Both the position numbers and the translations under genes were made by a program. Shown here in pieces: positions 50,543 to 59,880 of a stretch of DNA of 64,000 nt (positions within the stretch are counted from its first letter, which is position 1; each line of letters starts with the position of its first letter). The notes under the pieces were generated by a model. It did not search any database, had not been told where the DNA came from, and saw only the letters and a list, made by a program, of their open reading frames with translations. This stretch comes from Novosphingobium mathurense. Lineage in GTDB: Bacteria; Pseudomonadota; Alphaproteobacteria; Sphingomonadales; Sphingomonadaceae. The DNA lies in NCBI RefSeq assembly GCF_900168325.1, contig NZ_FVZE01000006.1, positions 124,001 to 188,000 of the forward strand, read 5' to 3'.

Positions 50543-51873
50543 GCCGCGGCGACCATCCGGACGACAGCGCCAAGGCTGTTCGGCCCGGCGCTGGTGATCT
50601 CGACCTCGACCAGGTCGCCCACTTGCGCATCGGCCTCGAAGTGGACCGACTGCAGCCAGGGCGACTTGCCCAGCCACTGGCCCGGAAGCTTGCCCTTGCG
50701 CTCGACCAGCACGGTGCAGGTCTTGCCGACGGTCGCGGTGTTGAAGGCGTACTGGTCGCGGTTGAGCGCGGCCTGCAGGCGCTGCAGGCGCTCGTCCATC
50801 ACCGCCAGCGGGACCTGTTCGTCCATCGTCGCCGCGGGCGTGCCCGGGCGCGGCGAGTACTTGAAGCTGAAGCACTGGGCATAGCCGACCGCGTCGACCA
50901 GCTTGAGGGTGTCCTCGAACTCGGCATCGGTCTCGCCCGGGAAGCCGACGATGAAGTCGCCCGAAAGTGCGATGTCGGGCCGTGCCGCGCGCACCTGTTC
51001 GAGGATCTTCAGGTAGCTTTCCGCCGAGTGGCTGCGGTTCATCGCCTTGAGCACGCGGTCGTTGCCCGCCTGCACCGGCAGGTGGAGGAAGGGCATCAGC
51101 TTGTCGATCTCGCCATGCGCCGCGATCAGGCCGGGCGTCATGTCGTTGGGATGGCTGGTGGTATAGCGGATGCGGGCAAGGTCCGCGATCTGCGCCAGTT
51201 CCCGGATCAGGCCGTCGAGGCCGATCGTCTGCCCCCTGGCGTTCTCGCCGGTCCAGGCATTGACGTTCTGGCCGAGCAGCGTGATCTCGCGCGCGCCGGC
51301 CTCGACGAGGCGCTTGGCCTCCTCGATCAGGTCGGCATGCGGTCGCGACACTTCCGCGCCGCGGGTATAGGGCACGACGCAATAGGTGCAGAACTTGTCG
51401 CAGCCTTCCTGCACGGTAAGGAAGGCGGTCGGCCCGGAGCGGCGACGGCGCGGCAGCGCGTCGAACTTCGTCTCGGCGGGCATGTCGGTATCGGTGACGC
51501 GGCGGCCTTCGCTGGCTTCGCGGATCATGTCCGGCAGGCGATGGTAGGCCTGCGGGCCCACGACCATCTTCACGCTGGGCGCGCGCGCCATGATCTCTTC
51601 GCCCTCGGCCTGCGCGACGCAGCCAGCCACCGCGATCAGCGGCGAAGAGCCATCCTCGCGCTTCAGGCGGCCGATGTCGGAATAGACCTTCTCCGCCGCC
51701 TTTTCGCGGATGTGGCAGGTGTTGAGCACGACGAGGTCGGCATCCTCGCCCTCGGGCGCAGGCGCGATGCCCTGTTCGGCCAGCAGTTCGGCCATGCGGT
51801 CGCCGTCATAGACGTTCATCTGGCAGCCGAAGCTCTTGACCCGGTAGGTCTTGGGAGTCTGGGTAGGATGCAT
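50539..51873 (-). CDS. miaB: tRNA-2-methylthio-N(6)-dimethylallyladenosine synthase
   Basis: Radical-SAM methylthiotransferase acting on i6A37 in tRNA. The 444-residue protein has the N-terminal cluster start [34 protein letters not shown], the radical-[18 protein letters not shown], and a C-terminal TRAM domain (about 380-444). ATG 51873 ([14 protein letters not shown]) is preferred over TTG/ATG options upstream because it is nearest to the conserved N-terminus. It is divergent from trmL by about 190 bases. Confidence 0.96.
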   Translation of the reverse strand: MHPTQTPKTYRVKSFGCQMNVYDGDRMAELLAEQGIAPAPEGEDADLVVLNTCHIREKAAEKVYSDIGRLKREDGSSPLIAVAGCVAQAEGEEIMARAPSVKMVVGPQAYHRLPDMIREASEGRRVTDTDMPAETKFDALPRRRRSGPTAFLTVQEGCDKFCTYCVVPYTRGAEVSRPHADLIEEAKRLVEAGAREITLLGQNVNAWTGENARGQTIGLDGLIRELAQIADLARIRYTTSHPNDMTPGLIAAHGEIDKLMPFLHLPVQAGNDRVLKAMNRSHSAESYLKILEQVRAARPDIALSGDFIVGFPGETDAEFEDTLKLVDAVGYAQCFSFKYSPRPGTPAATMDEQVPLAVMDERLQRLQAALNRDQYAFNTATVGKTCTVLVERKGKLPGQWLGKSPWLQSVHFEADAQVGDLVEVEITSAGPNSLGAVVRMVAAA

Positions 51874-52063
51874 GGCGGCCCGATACACGCGTTTGCGCGG
51901 CTTTTGAAGGGGCGCCGAGCCGGACTACCCGCATGTCTCGTCGCAGGAGGCGTCACCGGAGCAAGCGCCGCGCGCCCGATCGGGTCCGATTCATGGGTAA
52001 GTCGTGGCCCGGCAACGGCGCAACGGGCTTGCATGGTGCCTTCGCCGGCGCCAATCAGCGCCC

Positions 52064-52516
52064 ATGCGCATTGCTCTTTTCGAACCCGAGATCGCCGGAA
52101 ACGTCGGCGCCGTCCTGCGGCTGGGCGCCTGCATGGGTGCTGCCGTGGACCTGATCGAACCGATGGGATTCGCGTGGGACGACCGCCGCGTCCGCCGCAC
52201 CGCGATGGATTATATCGACCACGTCAGCATCACCCGGCACCCAGGCTTCGATGCCTTCAGGGCCACGATCGGTTCGGGCAGGCTGGTGCTGTTCACCACG
52301 AAGACCACGCAATCGGCCTATGACTTCACCTATCGCGCCGATGACATCCTGCTGTTCGGCAAGGAAAGCGCAGGCGTCCCGCCGTGCGTGGTGGAAGCCT
52401 GCGACGCGCGCGTGCGCATTCCCCTGCGCCCGGAAGTCCGCTCCCTGAACCTCGCCACCGCGGCCGCGCTGGCCCTTGGCGAAGCCCTGCGCCAGACCGC
52501 GACATTGCCCGGCTGA
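52064..52516 (+). CDS. trmL: tRNA (cytidine(34)-2'-O)-methyltransferase
   Basis: SPOUT-class methyltransferase that modifies the wobble base of tRNA-Leu. The 150-residue product starts MRIALFEPEIAGNVGAVLRL, the family start, and contains GFAWDDRRVRRTAMDYIDHV, LLFGKESAGVPP and IPLRPEVRSLNLATAAALAL with the knot. ATG 52064 is chosen for that N-terminus. It is followed by a 450-base spacer with no gene. Confidence 0.95.
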   Translation: MRIALFEPEIAGNVGAVLRLGACMGAAVDLIEPMGFAWDDRRVRRTAMDYIDHVSITRHPGFDAFRATIGSGRLVLFTTKTTQSAYDFTYRADDILLFGKESAGVPPCVVEACDARVRIPLRPEVRSLNLATAAALALGEALRQTATLPG

Positions 52517-52637
52517 GAAGCTGCGCCACGTTCGGCCCGGGCGGGGAGGCGGGCGCATTGAGGCGCTGGCCTGACACGGCAGGTGATAGCGACTTCGAAC
52601 GTACTTCGCTTTCGGCGAGTAGCGACTAAGAGGTCCG

Positions 52638-52657
52638 ATCCCCGTCTTCGCGGAGAT
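52638..52657. repeat. REP-like palindrome, copy 4 (diverged)
   Basis: ATCCCCGT-CTTC-GCGGAGAT: the same eight-base stem and four-base loop plan as the other three copies, with one mismatch and one G-T pair. Confidence 0.55.
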
Positions 52658-52885
52658 CGGCGGAGCAGAAGCCGTCAAGGTCCACTGCATTGCAGCCTTC
52701 GGAATAGCCGCGTGGGATTGTCGCCATTCGGGCACAGACGACGCACAATCCGTTTTCCTACAGGCGTGCGCCTGCGGTACTTTCGCAGCCATGACCCGGC
52801 CGCATCGATCCTGTCTTGCGAACGCCCCTGATTGCGCTGCGGCGATTTTCGCTCGGCGCAAGGCGCGCCGTTTCCATCCTGGACA

Positions 52886-52903
52886 GTGTAAACCGTGTAA
52901 ACC
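52886..52903. repeat. Tandem GTGTAAACC repeat ahead of argS
   Basis: Two exact, adjacent nine-base units lie 67 bases before the argS start. Direct repeats of this length at a promoter distance may be a regulator site; no known factor is assigned. Confidence 0.4.
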
Positions 52904-52969
52904 TGCATCGCGGCCAATGCGCGCGCCAGCCTGTTCCCCTTTTCGTGCACATCGGCTATCCGCGCGCCC

Positions 52970-54727
52970 ATGAACACTGCAACTCGTGAGAACCAGACCC
53001 TGTATGCCGCCTTTGCGGGCCACCTCAACGCTGCGCTCGATGCGCTGGAAGCGGCGGGGACGCTGCCGGGCGGGCTCAAGCGAGGTGCGATCACGGTCGA
53101 GCCGCCGCGCGATCCCTCGCATGGCGATCTTGCGACCAATGCGGCGATGGTGCTGGCCAAGCCCGCAGGGCTGAAGCCGCGCGACCTTGCCGAGGCGCTG
53201 GTTGCCGAACTGGCGAAGCTGGACGAAGTGACTTCGGCCGAGATTGCCGGGCCGGGCTTCATCAACCTGCGCCTCGCGCCTGCGACCTGGATCGCGGAAC
53301 TGCGCGCGATTGCCGAACTGGGTGCCGATTACGGCCGTTCGGCCATGGGGGGCGGCTCGACCGTCAATGTCGAGTACGTTTCGGCCAACCCCACCGGGCC
53401 GATGCACATGGGCCACTGCCGCGGCGCGGTCGTCGGCGATGCGCTGGCGACCCTGCTCGAGTTCGCCGGGCACAAGGTGGTCAGGGAATACTACGTCAAC
53501 GACGCCGGCGCGCAGGTGCAGGTGCTCGCCCGTTCGGTGCACATCCGCTACCGCGAAGCGCTGGGCGAGGACGTGGGCGAGATCCCCGAGGGCCTCTACC
53601 CGGGCGACTATCTCGTCCCGGTCGGCAAGGTGCTCGCCGAGGAATTCGGCGACAGGTACGCCAAGGCGCCCGAATCGGAATGGCTCACGCTGTTCCGCGA
53701 AAAGGCGGTCGCCGCGATGCTGGTGATGATCAAGGACGACCTCGCGCTGCTCGGCATCGAGCACGAGGTGTTCTCGTCCGAAGCCGAGCTGCAGGCATCG
53801 GGCAAGCCGGACGAGGCGGAGGCATGGCTGCGGTCCAAGGGGCTCGTCTATGACGGCGTGCTCGAAGCGCCCAAGGGCAAGACGCCCGAGGACTGGGAAC
53901 CGGTCGAGCTGCCGCTGTTCAAGTCGACCCAGTTCGGCGACGACCAGGATCGACCGATCAAGAAGTCGGACGGCACCTGGACCTATTTCGGTGCCGACCT
54001 CGCCTATCACTACCAGAAGGCGCAGGAAGCCGACGCGCTCGTCGACATCTGGGGCGCGGACCATGCCGGTACGGTCAAGCGGATCAAGGCCGCGGTCGCG
54101 GCGATGACCGGTGCGGACGGGGAGCCGACCCCGTTCGAGATCAAGCTGGTGCAGATGGTCCAGCTGCTGCGCGACGGCGAGCCGGTGAAGATGTCCAAGC
54201 GCGCAGGTACCTTCGTGACGCTGGCCGACGTGGTGCGCGAAGTGGGCAAGGACGTGGTGCGTTTCACCATGCTGACCCGCAAGCCCGAGGCGCAGATGGA
54301 CTTCGACTTCGCCAAGGTCGTCGAAGCCTCGAAGGATAACCCGGTGTTCTACGTGCAGTACGCCCATGCCCGCGTCCACTCGACGCTGCGCAAGGCCGCT
54401 GCCGAAGGGCTGGCGCCTGCGGGCGATCACCTCGAGCTGCTGGGCGATGAGGAACTGGAACTGGTCAAGCTGGCCGCGCAGTTCCCGCGCATCGTCGAGG
54501 CCGCAGCGGCTGCGCGCGAACCGCACCGCATTGCCTTCTTCCTCGGCGACCTTGCCGCTGCGTTCCACGGATACTGGAATCTCGGCAACGATCGCGTCGA
54601 GAAGCGGTTTATTAACTTACTCGATGTTAACCTTACTGCAGCGAGGCTTTTCCTGGCTGTGCAGATCGGGCAACTTGTCCGGAACGGCCTGGCATTGCTC
54701 GGCGTTGAGGCTGTAGAGGAAATGTAA
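52970..54727 (+). CDS. argS: Arginyl-tRNA synthetase
   Basis: Class I synthetase that charges tRNA-Arg. The 585-residue protein has the N-terminal tRNA-binding domain, the HIGH-equivalent NPTGPMHMGHCRGAVVGDAL, the KMSK-equivalent EPVKMSKRAGTFVTLADVV and the C-terminal anticodon-binding helices (DALRLLR-like ANVLL part: TAARLFLAVQIGQLVRNGLA). It starts a tightly packed run: the SPOR gene begins two bases after its stop. Confidence 0.97.
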   Translation: MNTATRENQTLYAAFAGHLNAALDALEAAGTLPGGLKRGAITVEPPRDPSHGDLATNAAMVLAKPAGLKPRDLAEALVAELAKLDEVTSAEIAGPGFINLRLAPATWIAELRAIAELGADYGRSAMGGGSTVNVEYVSANPTGPMHMGHCRGAVVGDALATLLEFAGHKVVREYYVNDAGAQVQVLARSVHIRYREALGEDVGEIPEGLYPGDYLVPVGKVLAEEFGDRYAKAPESEWLTLFREKAVAAMLVMIKDDLALLGIEHEVFSSEAELQASGKPDEAEAWLRSKGLVYDGVLEAPKGKTPEDWEPVELPLFKSTQFGDDQDRPIKKSDGTWTYFGADLAYHYQKAQEADALVDIWGADHAGTVKRIKAAVAAMTGADGEPTPFEIKLVQMVQLLRDGEPVKMSKRAGTFVTLADVVREVGKDVVRFTMLTRKPEAQMDFDFAKVVEASKDNPVFYVQYAHARVHSTLRKAAAEGLAPAGDHLELLGDEELELVKLAAQFPRIVEAAAAAREPHRIAFFLGDLAAAFHGYWNLGNDRVEKRFINLLDVNLTAARLFLAVQIGQLVRNGLALLGVEAVEEM

Positions 54728-54729
54728 GG

Positions 54730-55536
54730 ATGGCATTCTCGGACACGGGTCAGGGGGACCGGAGCGGAGATCCGCAGGGTCCGAAGGTCGACGGCACCGA
54801 AGGCGAATTCGAAAGCACCGGTTTCGCGGGCGTCGTGCCGGAAGGCCAGCCTTCGTTCGAGGAACCGCCGCAGCTCGAGCTTGGCGACGAGGACGTGCGC
54901 CTGCCCTGGCTCGAGGGCGATGACGACGAATTCGAGGACGAGCGCGGTTCGGGCATGAGCCAGGGCCTGCTGCTGGGCGTCTTCGGCCTGCTTGCGATCG
55001 CGGTGATCGTCGGGATCGTGTTCTGGGCGATGAACGGATCGTCCGACAAGCCGCTCGTGGCCGATGGCGGGGTGATCGCCGCGCCGAAGGAACCCTACAA
55101 GACCAAGCCCGAAAACCCGGGTGGCGAAGTCGTGGCCGGTACCGGCGACACCAGTTTCGCCGTTGCCGAGGGCCAGTCCCGCCAGCCGCAGATCGGCGAG
55201 CAGGAGGAAGTGCCCGGTCCCGGTTTCGAATCGGTCGACAAGCCTGCCGAAAAACCGGCCGAGAAAGCTTCGGCTCCGGCCAAGGCGCCTGCACCGGTTT
55301 CCGGCATCGGCGTGCAAGTGGGAGCCTACACCTCGAAGCAGGCTGCCGAAACCGGCTGGAACACGCTGAAGACCCAGTATCCCGACCTTTCGGGCATGAA
55401 TCACCGCGTGCTGGAAGGGCAGGCGGACATCGGTACGGTCTATCGCCTGCAGGCGGTGCCGGGCGATCTCGCTGCGGCCAAGGCGCTGTGCAGCGGCATG
55501 AAGAACGCCGGGTTGAGCTGCCAGGTCAAGAACTGA
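54730..55536 (+). CDS. SPOR domain-containing membrane protein
   Basis: A 268-residue protein: acidic cytoplasmic N-terminus (about 75 residues), one membrane helix (GLLLGVFGLLAIAVIVGIVF, about 78-97), a Pro/Ala/Lys-rich periplasmic linker, and a C-terminal SPOR domain (about 190-268; GIGVQVGAYTSKQAAETGWN). SPOR domains bind denuded septal peptidoglycan. The gene sits between argS and nagZ, as in other Alphaproteobacteria, and starts two bases after argS. Confidence 0.92.
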   Translation: MAFSDTGQGDRSGDPQGPKVDGTEGEFESTGFAGVVPEGQPSFEEPPQLELGDEDVRLPWLEGDDDEFEDERGSGMSQGLLLGVFGLLAIAVIVGIVFWAMNGSSDKPLVADGGVIAAPKEPYKTKPENPGGEVVAGTGDTSFAVAEGQSRQPQIGEQEEVPGPGFESVDKPAEKPAEKASAPAKAPAPVSGIGVQVGAYTSKQAAETGWNTLKTQYPDLSGMNHRVLEGQADIGTVYRLQAVPGDLAAAKALCSGMKNAGLSCQVKN

Positions 55537-55544
55537 ACAGGGCG

Positions 55545-55563
55545 GGCGGGCTCGGCCCGCCTT
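55545..55563 (+). terminator. Short GC-rich stem-loop after the SPOR gene
   Basis: GGCGGGC (55545-55551) pairs with GCCCGCC (55555-55561) around TCG, then TT. It could attenuate transcription between the SPOR gene and nagZ, but the T-run is short. Confidence 0.4.
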
Positions 55564-55631
55564 GGCGCATTTCCACACCTGAAGGACGCCGCTTCCTTGC
55601 GAAGAGCGCGGGTTTCTGCGACGAATCCGCC

Positions 55632-56645
55632 ATGGTTCCTGCAATTTTCGGCCTTTCCGGACTCTCTCTCGGGCAGGACGAGCGCGCGTTCTTCAAGGAC
55701 GCCGATCCCGCCGGTTACATCCTGTTCGGCCGCAACGTCGAAAGTCGTGAACAGATGCGCGCGCTCACCGACGAGCTTCGCGCGATCCACGGCCGCGACA
55801 ACCTGTTCATCTGCATCGACCAGGAAGGCGGCCGCGTCGCCCGGATGAAGCCGCCGGTCTGGCAGGCCTATCCGCCCGGCGAAGCCTTCGACCGGCTCTA
55901 CGACATTGCCCCGGCCACCGCGATCGAAGCGGCGCGGGCCAATGCCGAGGCGCTGGGGCTGGACCTTGCCGAAGTCGGTATCTCGGTGGATTGCCATCCC
56001 TCGCTCGACGTGCGCCAGACCGGTGCGCACGACGTGATCGGCGACCGCGCGCTCGGCACCGACCCGATGCGCGTTGCGGCGCTGGGGCGGGCGATCCTTG
56101 CCGGATTGGCGCGGGCCGGTGTCGCCGGGTGCATCAAGCATATTCCCGGTCACGGCCGGGCGATGGCCGACAGCCACAAGGAACTTCCCCGGGTCGAGGC
56201 GAGCGCCGAAGAACTCGAAGTGGACCTGCAACCCTTCCGGGCGCTGTCCGATTCGCCGATCGGGATGACCGCGCATGTCCTCTACACCGCGTGGGATAAG
56301 GAAAACCCGGGTACGCTTTCGCCCGTCGTGGTGCGCGAGGTGATCCGCAAGCGCGTCGGCTTTGCCGGGCTGTTGCTGACCGATGACCTCGACATGCAGG
56401 CGCTTTCGGGCACGGTTCCGGAACGCGCCGAGCGCGCGATCGGCGCGGGCTGCGACATCGCCCTGAACTGCTGGGCGAAGATGGGCGACATGATCGGCAT
56501 TGCCCAGCGGCTGCCGACGATGAGCGAGGAAACCGCGCTCCGCCTGCAGCGGGCGCTGACCGCGGTCGGTGACAGCGGGACTGCGGGCGACCATGCGGAA
56601 CTGATCGCTCGGCGCGACGCGCTCTTGGCGCAGGCGGCGGCCTGA
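55632..56645 (+). CDS. nagZ: Beta-N-acetylhexosaminidase
   Basis: Glycoside hydrolase family 3 enzyme that removes GlcNAc from anhydro-muropeptides in cell-wall recycling. The 337-residue protein has CIDQEGGRVARMKPPVW, KHIPGHGRAMADSHKELPRV with the catalytic His on its mobile loop, and TDDLDMQAL with the nucleophilic Asp. ATG 55632 (MVPAIFGLSG) is selected since the upstream frame has no similarity. scpA begins three bases after its stop. Confidence 0.95.
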   Translation: MVPAIFGLSGLSLGQDERAFFKDADPAGYILFGRNVESREQMRALTDELRAIHGRDNLFICIDQEGGRVARMKPPVWQAYPPGEAFDRLYDIAPATAIEAARANAEALGLDLAEVGISVDCHPSLDVRQTGAHDVIGDRALGTDPMRVAALGRAILAGLARAGVAGCIKHIPGHGRAMADSHKELPRVEASAEELEVDLQPFRALSDSPIGMTAHVLYTAWDKENPGTLSPVVVREVIRKRVGFAGLLLTDDLDMQALSGTVPERAERAIGAGCDIALNCWAKMGDMIGIAQRLPTMSEETALRLQRALTAVGDSGTAGDHAELIARRDALLAQAAA

Positions 56646-56648
56646 ACC

Positions 56649-57464
56649 ATGGACCTGCCGCCTGAACCCGGTCTTTCCTTCGAAGCGGCGGACCAGGAAT
56701 GGGACGGCGTGGCGGCGGCCGAGGCGCACAAGGAAGCGCTCTATCTGGAGATCGAGGGCTGGGAAGGCCCGCTCGACCTCCTGCTTGACCTGGCCCGGCG
56801 GCAGAAGGTCGACCTGCGGCGCATCTCGATCCTGGAACTGGTCGACCAGTACCTGACCTACATCGAGCAGGCCGAGGCGCTGCGGCTGGAACTGGCGGCG
56901 GATTACCTGGTGATGGCGGCGTGGCTTGCCTACCTCAAGTCGGCGCTGCTGCTGCCCAAGGACGAACAGGCCGATCCCAGCCCCGAGGAACTGGCGCTGC
57001 GCCTGCAATTGCGCCTGCAGCGGCTGGGGGCGATGCGCGAGGCGGCAGCGCGCCTGATGGGCCGCGACAGGCTGGGGCGCGACGTTTTCCAGCGCGGTGC
57101 GCCCGAAGGCTTGCGGGTGGCCCGTCGCAATGCCTGGCAATGCACCTGGTTCGACCTCGTGCGGGCCTATGGCGATATCAAGATCCGCAGCGAGCCGGTG
57201 GTCCACATGGTGCGCGAGCGCATGGTGATGACGCTCGACAGCGCGATCGCCCGCGTCTCCTCGATGCTGGGCGTCTCGCTCGACTGGATGGAACTGCGCG
57301 AATTCCTGCCGCCGGCCCACGATTCCTGGGCCAATCCGCAGCTGCGCAAGTCGGCGCTGGCTTCCAGCTTCGTTGCCGCGCTGGAACTGGCGCGCACGGG
57401 CAAGGCGGAGATCGCTCAGGACGAAACATTCGGGCCGCTGCGGCTCAAGGCGGTGAAGCCATGA
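56649..57464 (+). CDS. scpA: Segregation and condensation protein A
   Basis: Kleisin subunit of the SMC-ScpAB condensin. The 271-residue protein starts with an acidic N-terminus and the diagnostic WEGPLDLLLDLARRQKVDLR, then ISILELVDQYLTYIEQAEAL and YLVMAAWLAYLKSALLLP, and a C-terminal winged helix. The ATG follows nagZ by three bases and its stop overlaps the scpB start (ATGA at 57461-57464). smc itself is elsewhere in the window. Confidence 0.95.
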   Translation: MDLPPEPGLSFEAADQEWDGVAAAEAHKEALYLEIEGWEGPLDLLLDLARRQKVDLRRISILELVDQYLTYIEQAEALRLELAADYLVMAAWLAYLKSALLLPKDEQADPSPEELALRLQLRLQRLGAMREAAARLMGRDRLGRDVFQRGAPEGLRVARRNAWQCTWFDLVRAYGDIKIRSEPVVHMVRERMVMTLDSAIARVSSMLGVSLDWMELREFLPPAHDSWANPQLRKSALASSFVAALELARTGKAEIAQDETFGPLRLKAVKP

Positions 57465-58141
57465 ACGAAGACGCGATGACCGAAGAGAGCTTTGCAGAGG
57501 CCGGGGCGGCCGGGGCGACGGGACCCGACGATCTCGTCCGCGCAGTCGAGGCAGCGCTGTTCGCTTCCGAAGAACCGATGACCGTCGAAGCGCTTTCCGC
57601 GCACCTGGGGCAGGCCGACATCCGTCCGGCGCTGGCCGAACTGCAGAGCCATTACGAGGGGCGCGGGATCCACCTGGTGGAGCGCGGCAAGCGCTGGCAT
57701 TTCGAAACCGCCCCGGACCTCGCCCATCTCCTGCGCCGCGAAAAGGAAGAGCTGCGCCGCCTGTCGCGCGCGGCGACCGAGGTATTGGCGATCGTTGCCT
57801 ATCACGAGCCGGTCAGCCGCGCGGAAATCGAATCGATTCGCGGGGTGCAGACGGCCAAGGGAACGCTCGACGTGCTGATGGAAGCGGGCTGGGTGCGCGT
57901 GGCCGGGCGCCGCGAGGTGCCGGGCCGCCCGGTGATCTATGCCACCACGCCCGAATTCCTTGCGCACTTCGGCCTGCGTTCGCTCAAGGAATTGCCGGGC
58001 ATCGACGAATTGCGCGCTGCCGGGCTGCTCGATCCTGTGGATGACGACATGATCGAGGCGGCGCTATCCGGTCCCGTTCCGGGAGAGCGCGATGCACCGG
58101 AAGAGGCTGATCATGGCGATGATGACGACGACGTGACCTGA
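57461..58141 (+). CDS. scpB: Segregation and condensation protein B
   Basis: Accessory subunit of the SMC-ScpAB condensin, built of two winged-helix domains. The 226-residue product has AVEAALFASEEPMTVEALSA, LLRREKEELRRLSRAATEVL, AIVAYHEPVSRAEIESIRGV and an acidic C-terminal tail (DHGDDDDDV). The start overlaps the scpA stop, showing coupled translation. tatA follows after about 100 bases. Confidence 0.95.
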   Translation: MNEDAMTEESFAEAGAAGATGPDDLVRAVEAALFASEEPMTVEALSAHLGQADIRPALAELQSHYEGRGIHLVERGKRWHFETAPDLAHLLRREKEELRRLSRAATEVLAIVAYHEPVSRAEIESIRGVQTAKGTLDVLMEAGWVRVAGRREVPGRPVIYATTPEFLAHFGLRSLKELPGIDELRAAGLLDPVDDDMIEAALSGPVPGERDAPEEADHGDDDDDVT

Positions 58142-58238
58142 ACGGGTCAAATTCATGACAGGGTGGCAAGTTCCCCCGAAAATCCCTAGATGAGCCTCGT
58201 GGCGACCGGAATCGGTCGCACGGTTTGGAGTTGATGTT

Positions 58239-58478
58239 ATGGGTAGCTTTTCGATCTGGCACTGGCTTGTCGTGCTCGTGATCGTACTGGTTCTGTTTGG
58301 CCGCGGTCGCGTCTCTGAAATCATGGGAGACTTCGGCAAGGGCATCAAGAGCTTCAAGGAAGGCATGAACGACGAGAAGTCGGAAGAATCCTCCACTCCG
58401 CCGGCTCAGATTTCGTCTAAGCCCGCTGATCCCTCGGCCACGCCGAGCGCCAGCGAGAACAAGACCGAGCAGTCGTAA
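58239..58478 (+). CDS. tatA: Twin-arginine translocase subunit TatA
   Basis: Pore-forming subunit of the Tat system. The 79-residue protein begins [20 protein letters not shown], a helix followed by the [20 protein letters not shown] amphipathic helix with conserved Phe-Gly. The C-terminus is short and polar. tatB and tatC follow in order. Confidence 0.95.
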   Translation: MGSFSIWHWLVVLVIVLVLFGRGRVSEIMGDFGKGIKSFKEGMNDEKSEESSTPPAQISSKPADPSATPSASENKTEQS

Positions 58479-58503
58479 GCCAGCGCAGAAAGCGACTTAA
58501 GCG

Positions 58504-58953
58504 ATGTTCGACATCGGCGCATCAGAACTGCTGATGGTAATCATCGTGGCGGTCGTCGTCATCGGCCCCAAGGACATGCCGATGGCGATGCGCACGGCTG
58601 GCCGCTGGATCGGCAAGATGCGAAAGATCTCCGGCCATTTCCGCGCCGGCATCGACGCCATGGTGCGCGAGGCCGAGCTGGAGGAAATGGAAAAGCAGTG
58701 GCGCGCGCAGAACGAGGCGATCATGAAGGCGACACCGCAACTGCCCAGTGCCGAAGAGATGCAGGCCCCGATCGCCTCGCGTCAGGATAAGGCGGCTTCC
58801 GCTTCCGAAGCGACGCCGTCCGAAGCCGGCGCGACCGATGGTCCGCCGCCGCAGAGCGGTGAACAGTCCGCCGCTCAAGATGAAGCCCCGCGAGATGCGA
58901 AAGAACAGCAAAGCCGGCAGGCCGAACTGAATCTCCCGCCGCCGCCGCCCTGA
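58504..58953 (+). CDS. tatB: Twin-arginine translocase subunit TatB
   Basis: Substrate-receptor subunit of Tat. The 149-residue protein starts MFDIGASELLMVIIVAVVVI and GPKDMPMAMRTAGRW, typical of TatB, then a long amphipathic helix and a Pro/Ala-rich acidic tail. It lies 25 bases after tatA and 11 bases before tatC. Confidence 0.95.
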   Translation: MFDIGASELLMVIIVAVVVIGPKDMPMAMRTAGRWIGKMRKISGHFRAGIDAMVREAELEEMEKQWRAQNEAIMKATPQLPSAEEMQAPIASRQDKAASASEATPSEAGATDGPPPQSGEQSAAQDEAPRDAKEQQSRQAELNLPPPPP

Positions 58954-58964
58954 TCGAACGCTCC

Positions 58965-59786
58965 ATGGCCTTCAAGATTTCCGATATCGACGATACCCAG
59001 GCGCCGCTGCTCGATCACCTGATCGAACTGCGCAGCCGGCTGATGCGCGCCTTTGCAGCCTTCGCGGTTGCCTTTGGCGTGTGCTTCTACTTTTCGAACG
59101 ACATCTTCAGCTTCCTCGTTCGTCCGCTGACCGAGGCGTTCCCGGCAGGGCAGGGCAGGCTGATCTACACCAAGCTCTACGAAGCTTTCTTCGTCGAAGT
59201 GAAGATCGCGATTTTCGCGGCCTTCTTCGTGAGCTTCCCGGTCATTGCCAACCAGCTCTGGGCCTTCGTTGCACCGGGCCTCTACGCCAAGGAAAAGAAG
59301 GCTTTCCTGCCGTTCCTGATCGCGACCCCGGTGCTGTTCACGATGGGTGCGGCCATGGCCTACTACGTCGTCATGCCCACAGCCTTCCATTTCTTCCTGG
59401 GCTTCCAGGGCGACAAGGGCGGTCTCAAGCTGGAGGCGCTGCCGGGCACGGGGGATTACCTCGCGCTCGTCATGCAGTTCATCCTTGCCTTCGGGATCAG
59501 CTTCCTGATGCCGGTACTGCTGATGCTGCTCAATCGCGCCGGGATCATCACCCGCGCGCAGACCGCCGGTGCGCGTCGCTATGCCATCGTCGGCATCTTT
59601 ATCGTCGCCGCTGTCGCCACGCCGCCCGACGTGATCTCGCAGCTCCTGCTGGCCATTCCGCTGCTGCTTCTGTTCGAAGGCACGCTGATCGTGATGTGGA
59701 TTACCGAGAAGCGCGATGCGCGTCAAAAGGCGCAGGCCGACACCGCGGATTCCGTGGGTGAACCGGAGGCTCCTGCCAGCAACTGA
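58965..59786 (+). CDS. tatC: Twin-arginine translocase subunit TatC
   Basis: Integral membrane receptor of the Tat system. The 273-residue protein has six predicted helices. It begins with an amphipathic segment and LLDHLIELRSRLMRAFAAFA, the conserved TatC start, and carries PGLYAKEKKAFLPF and TPPDVISQLLLAIPLLLLFE. It completes a tatABC operon following scpB. Confidence 0.97.
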   Translation: MAFKISDIDDTQAPLLDHLIELRSRLMRAFAAFAVAFGVCFYFSNDIFSFLVRPLTEAFPAGQGRLIYTKLYEAFFVEVKIAIFAAFFVSFPVIANQLWAFVAPGLYAKEKKAFLPFLIATPVLFTMGAAMAYYVVMPTAFHFFLGFQGDKGGLKLEALPGTGDYLALVMQFILAFGISFLMPVLLMLLNRAGIITRAQTAGARRYAIVGIFIVAAVATPPDVISQLLLAIPLLLLFEGTLIVMWITEKRDARQKAQADTADSVGEPEAPASN

Positions 59787-59846
59787 GCTTCATGCGGGCT
59801 TTGGATATGTCCGCTCACCCTAAGCCTGTCGCGGGGCGTGCGCACG

Positions 59847-59876
59847 AAAAGGGCCGCATAAGAGCGGCCCGCCTTT
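59847..59876 (-). terminator. Intrinsic terminator between tatC and the amidohydrolase gene
   Basis: GGGCCGC (59851-59857) pairs with GCGGCCC (59864-59870) around ATAAGA. On the minus strand the stem is followed by TTTT (plus-strand AAAA 59847-59850), so it best serves the minus-strand amidohydrolase gene. It may also work weakly for tatC. Confidence 0.65.
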
Positions 59877-59880
59877 CGGT

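Larger units (their letters stand above)
52517..52969. other. 453-base spacer between trmL and argS
   Basis: No gene is supported. It contains the diverged REP-like copy at 52638-52657, an eight-base direct repeat TAGCGACT (52587-52594 and 52620-52627), a CAGGCGTGCGCCTG palindrome near 52772, and the tandem repeat GTGTAAACC twice at 52886-52903 ahead of argS. Confidence 0.5.

Noticed and set aside
49829..51382. An apparent 517-residue fusion protein on the minus strand
   Set aside because: Only the part from 50542 onward is the alpha/beta hydrolase; the rest is the wrong frame of miaB. The GTGA overlap explains the real start.
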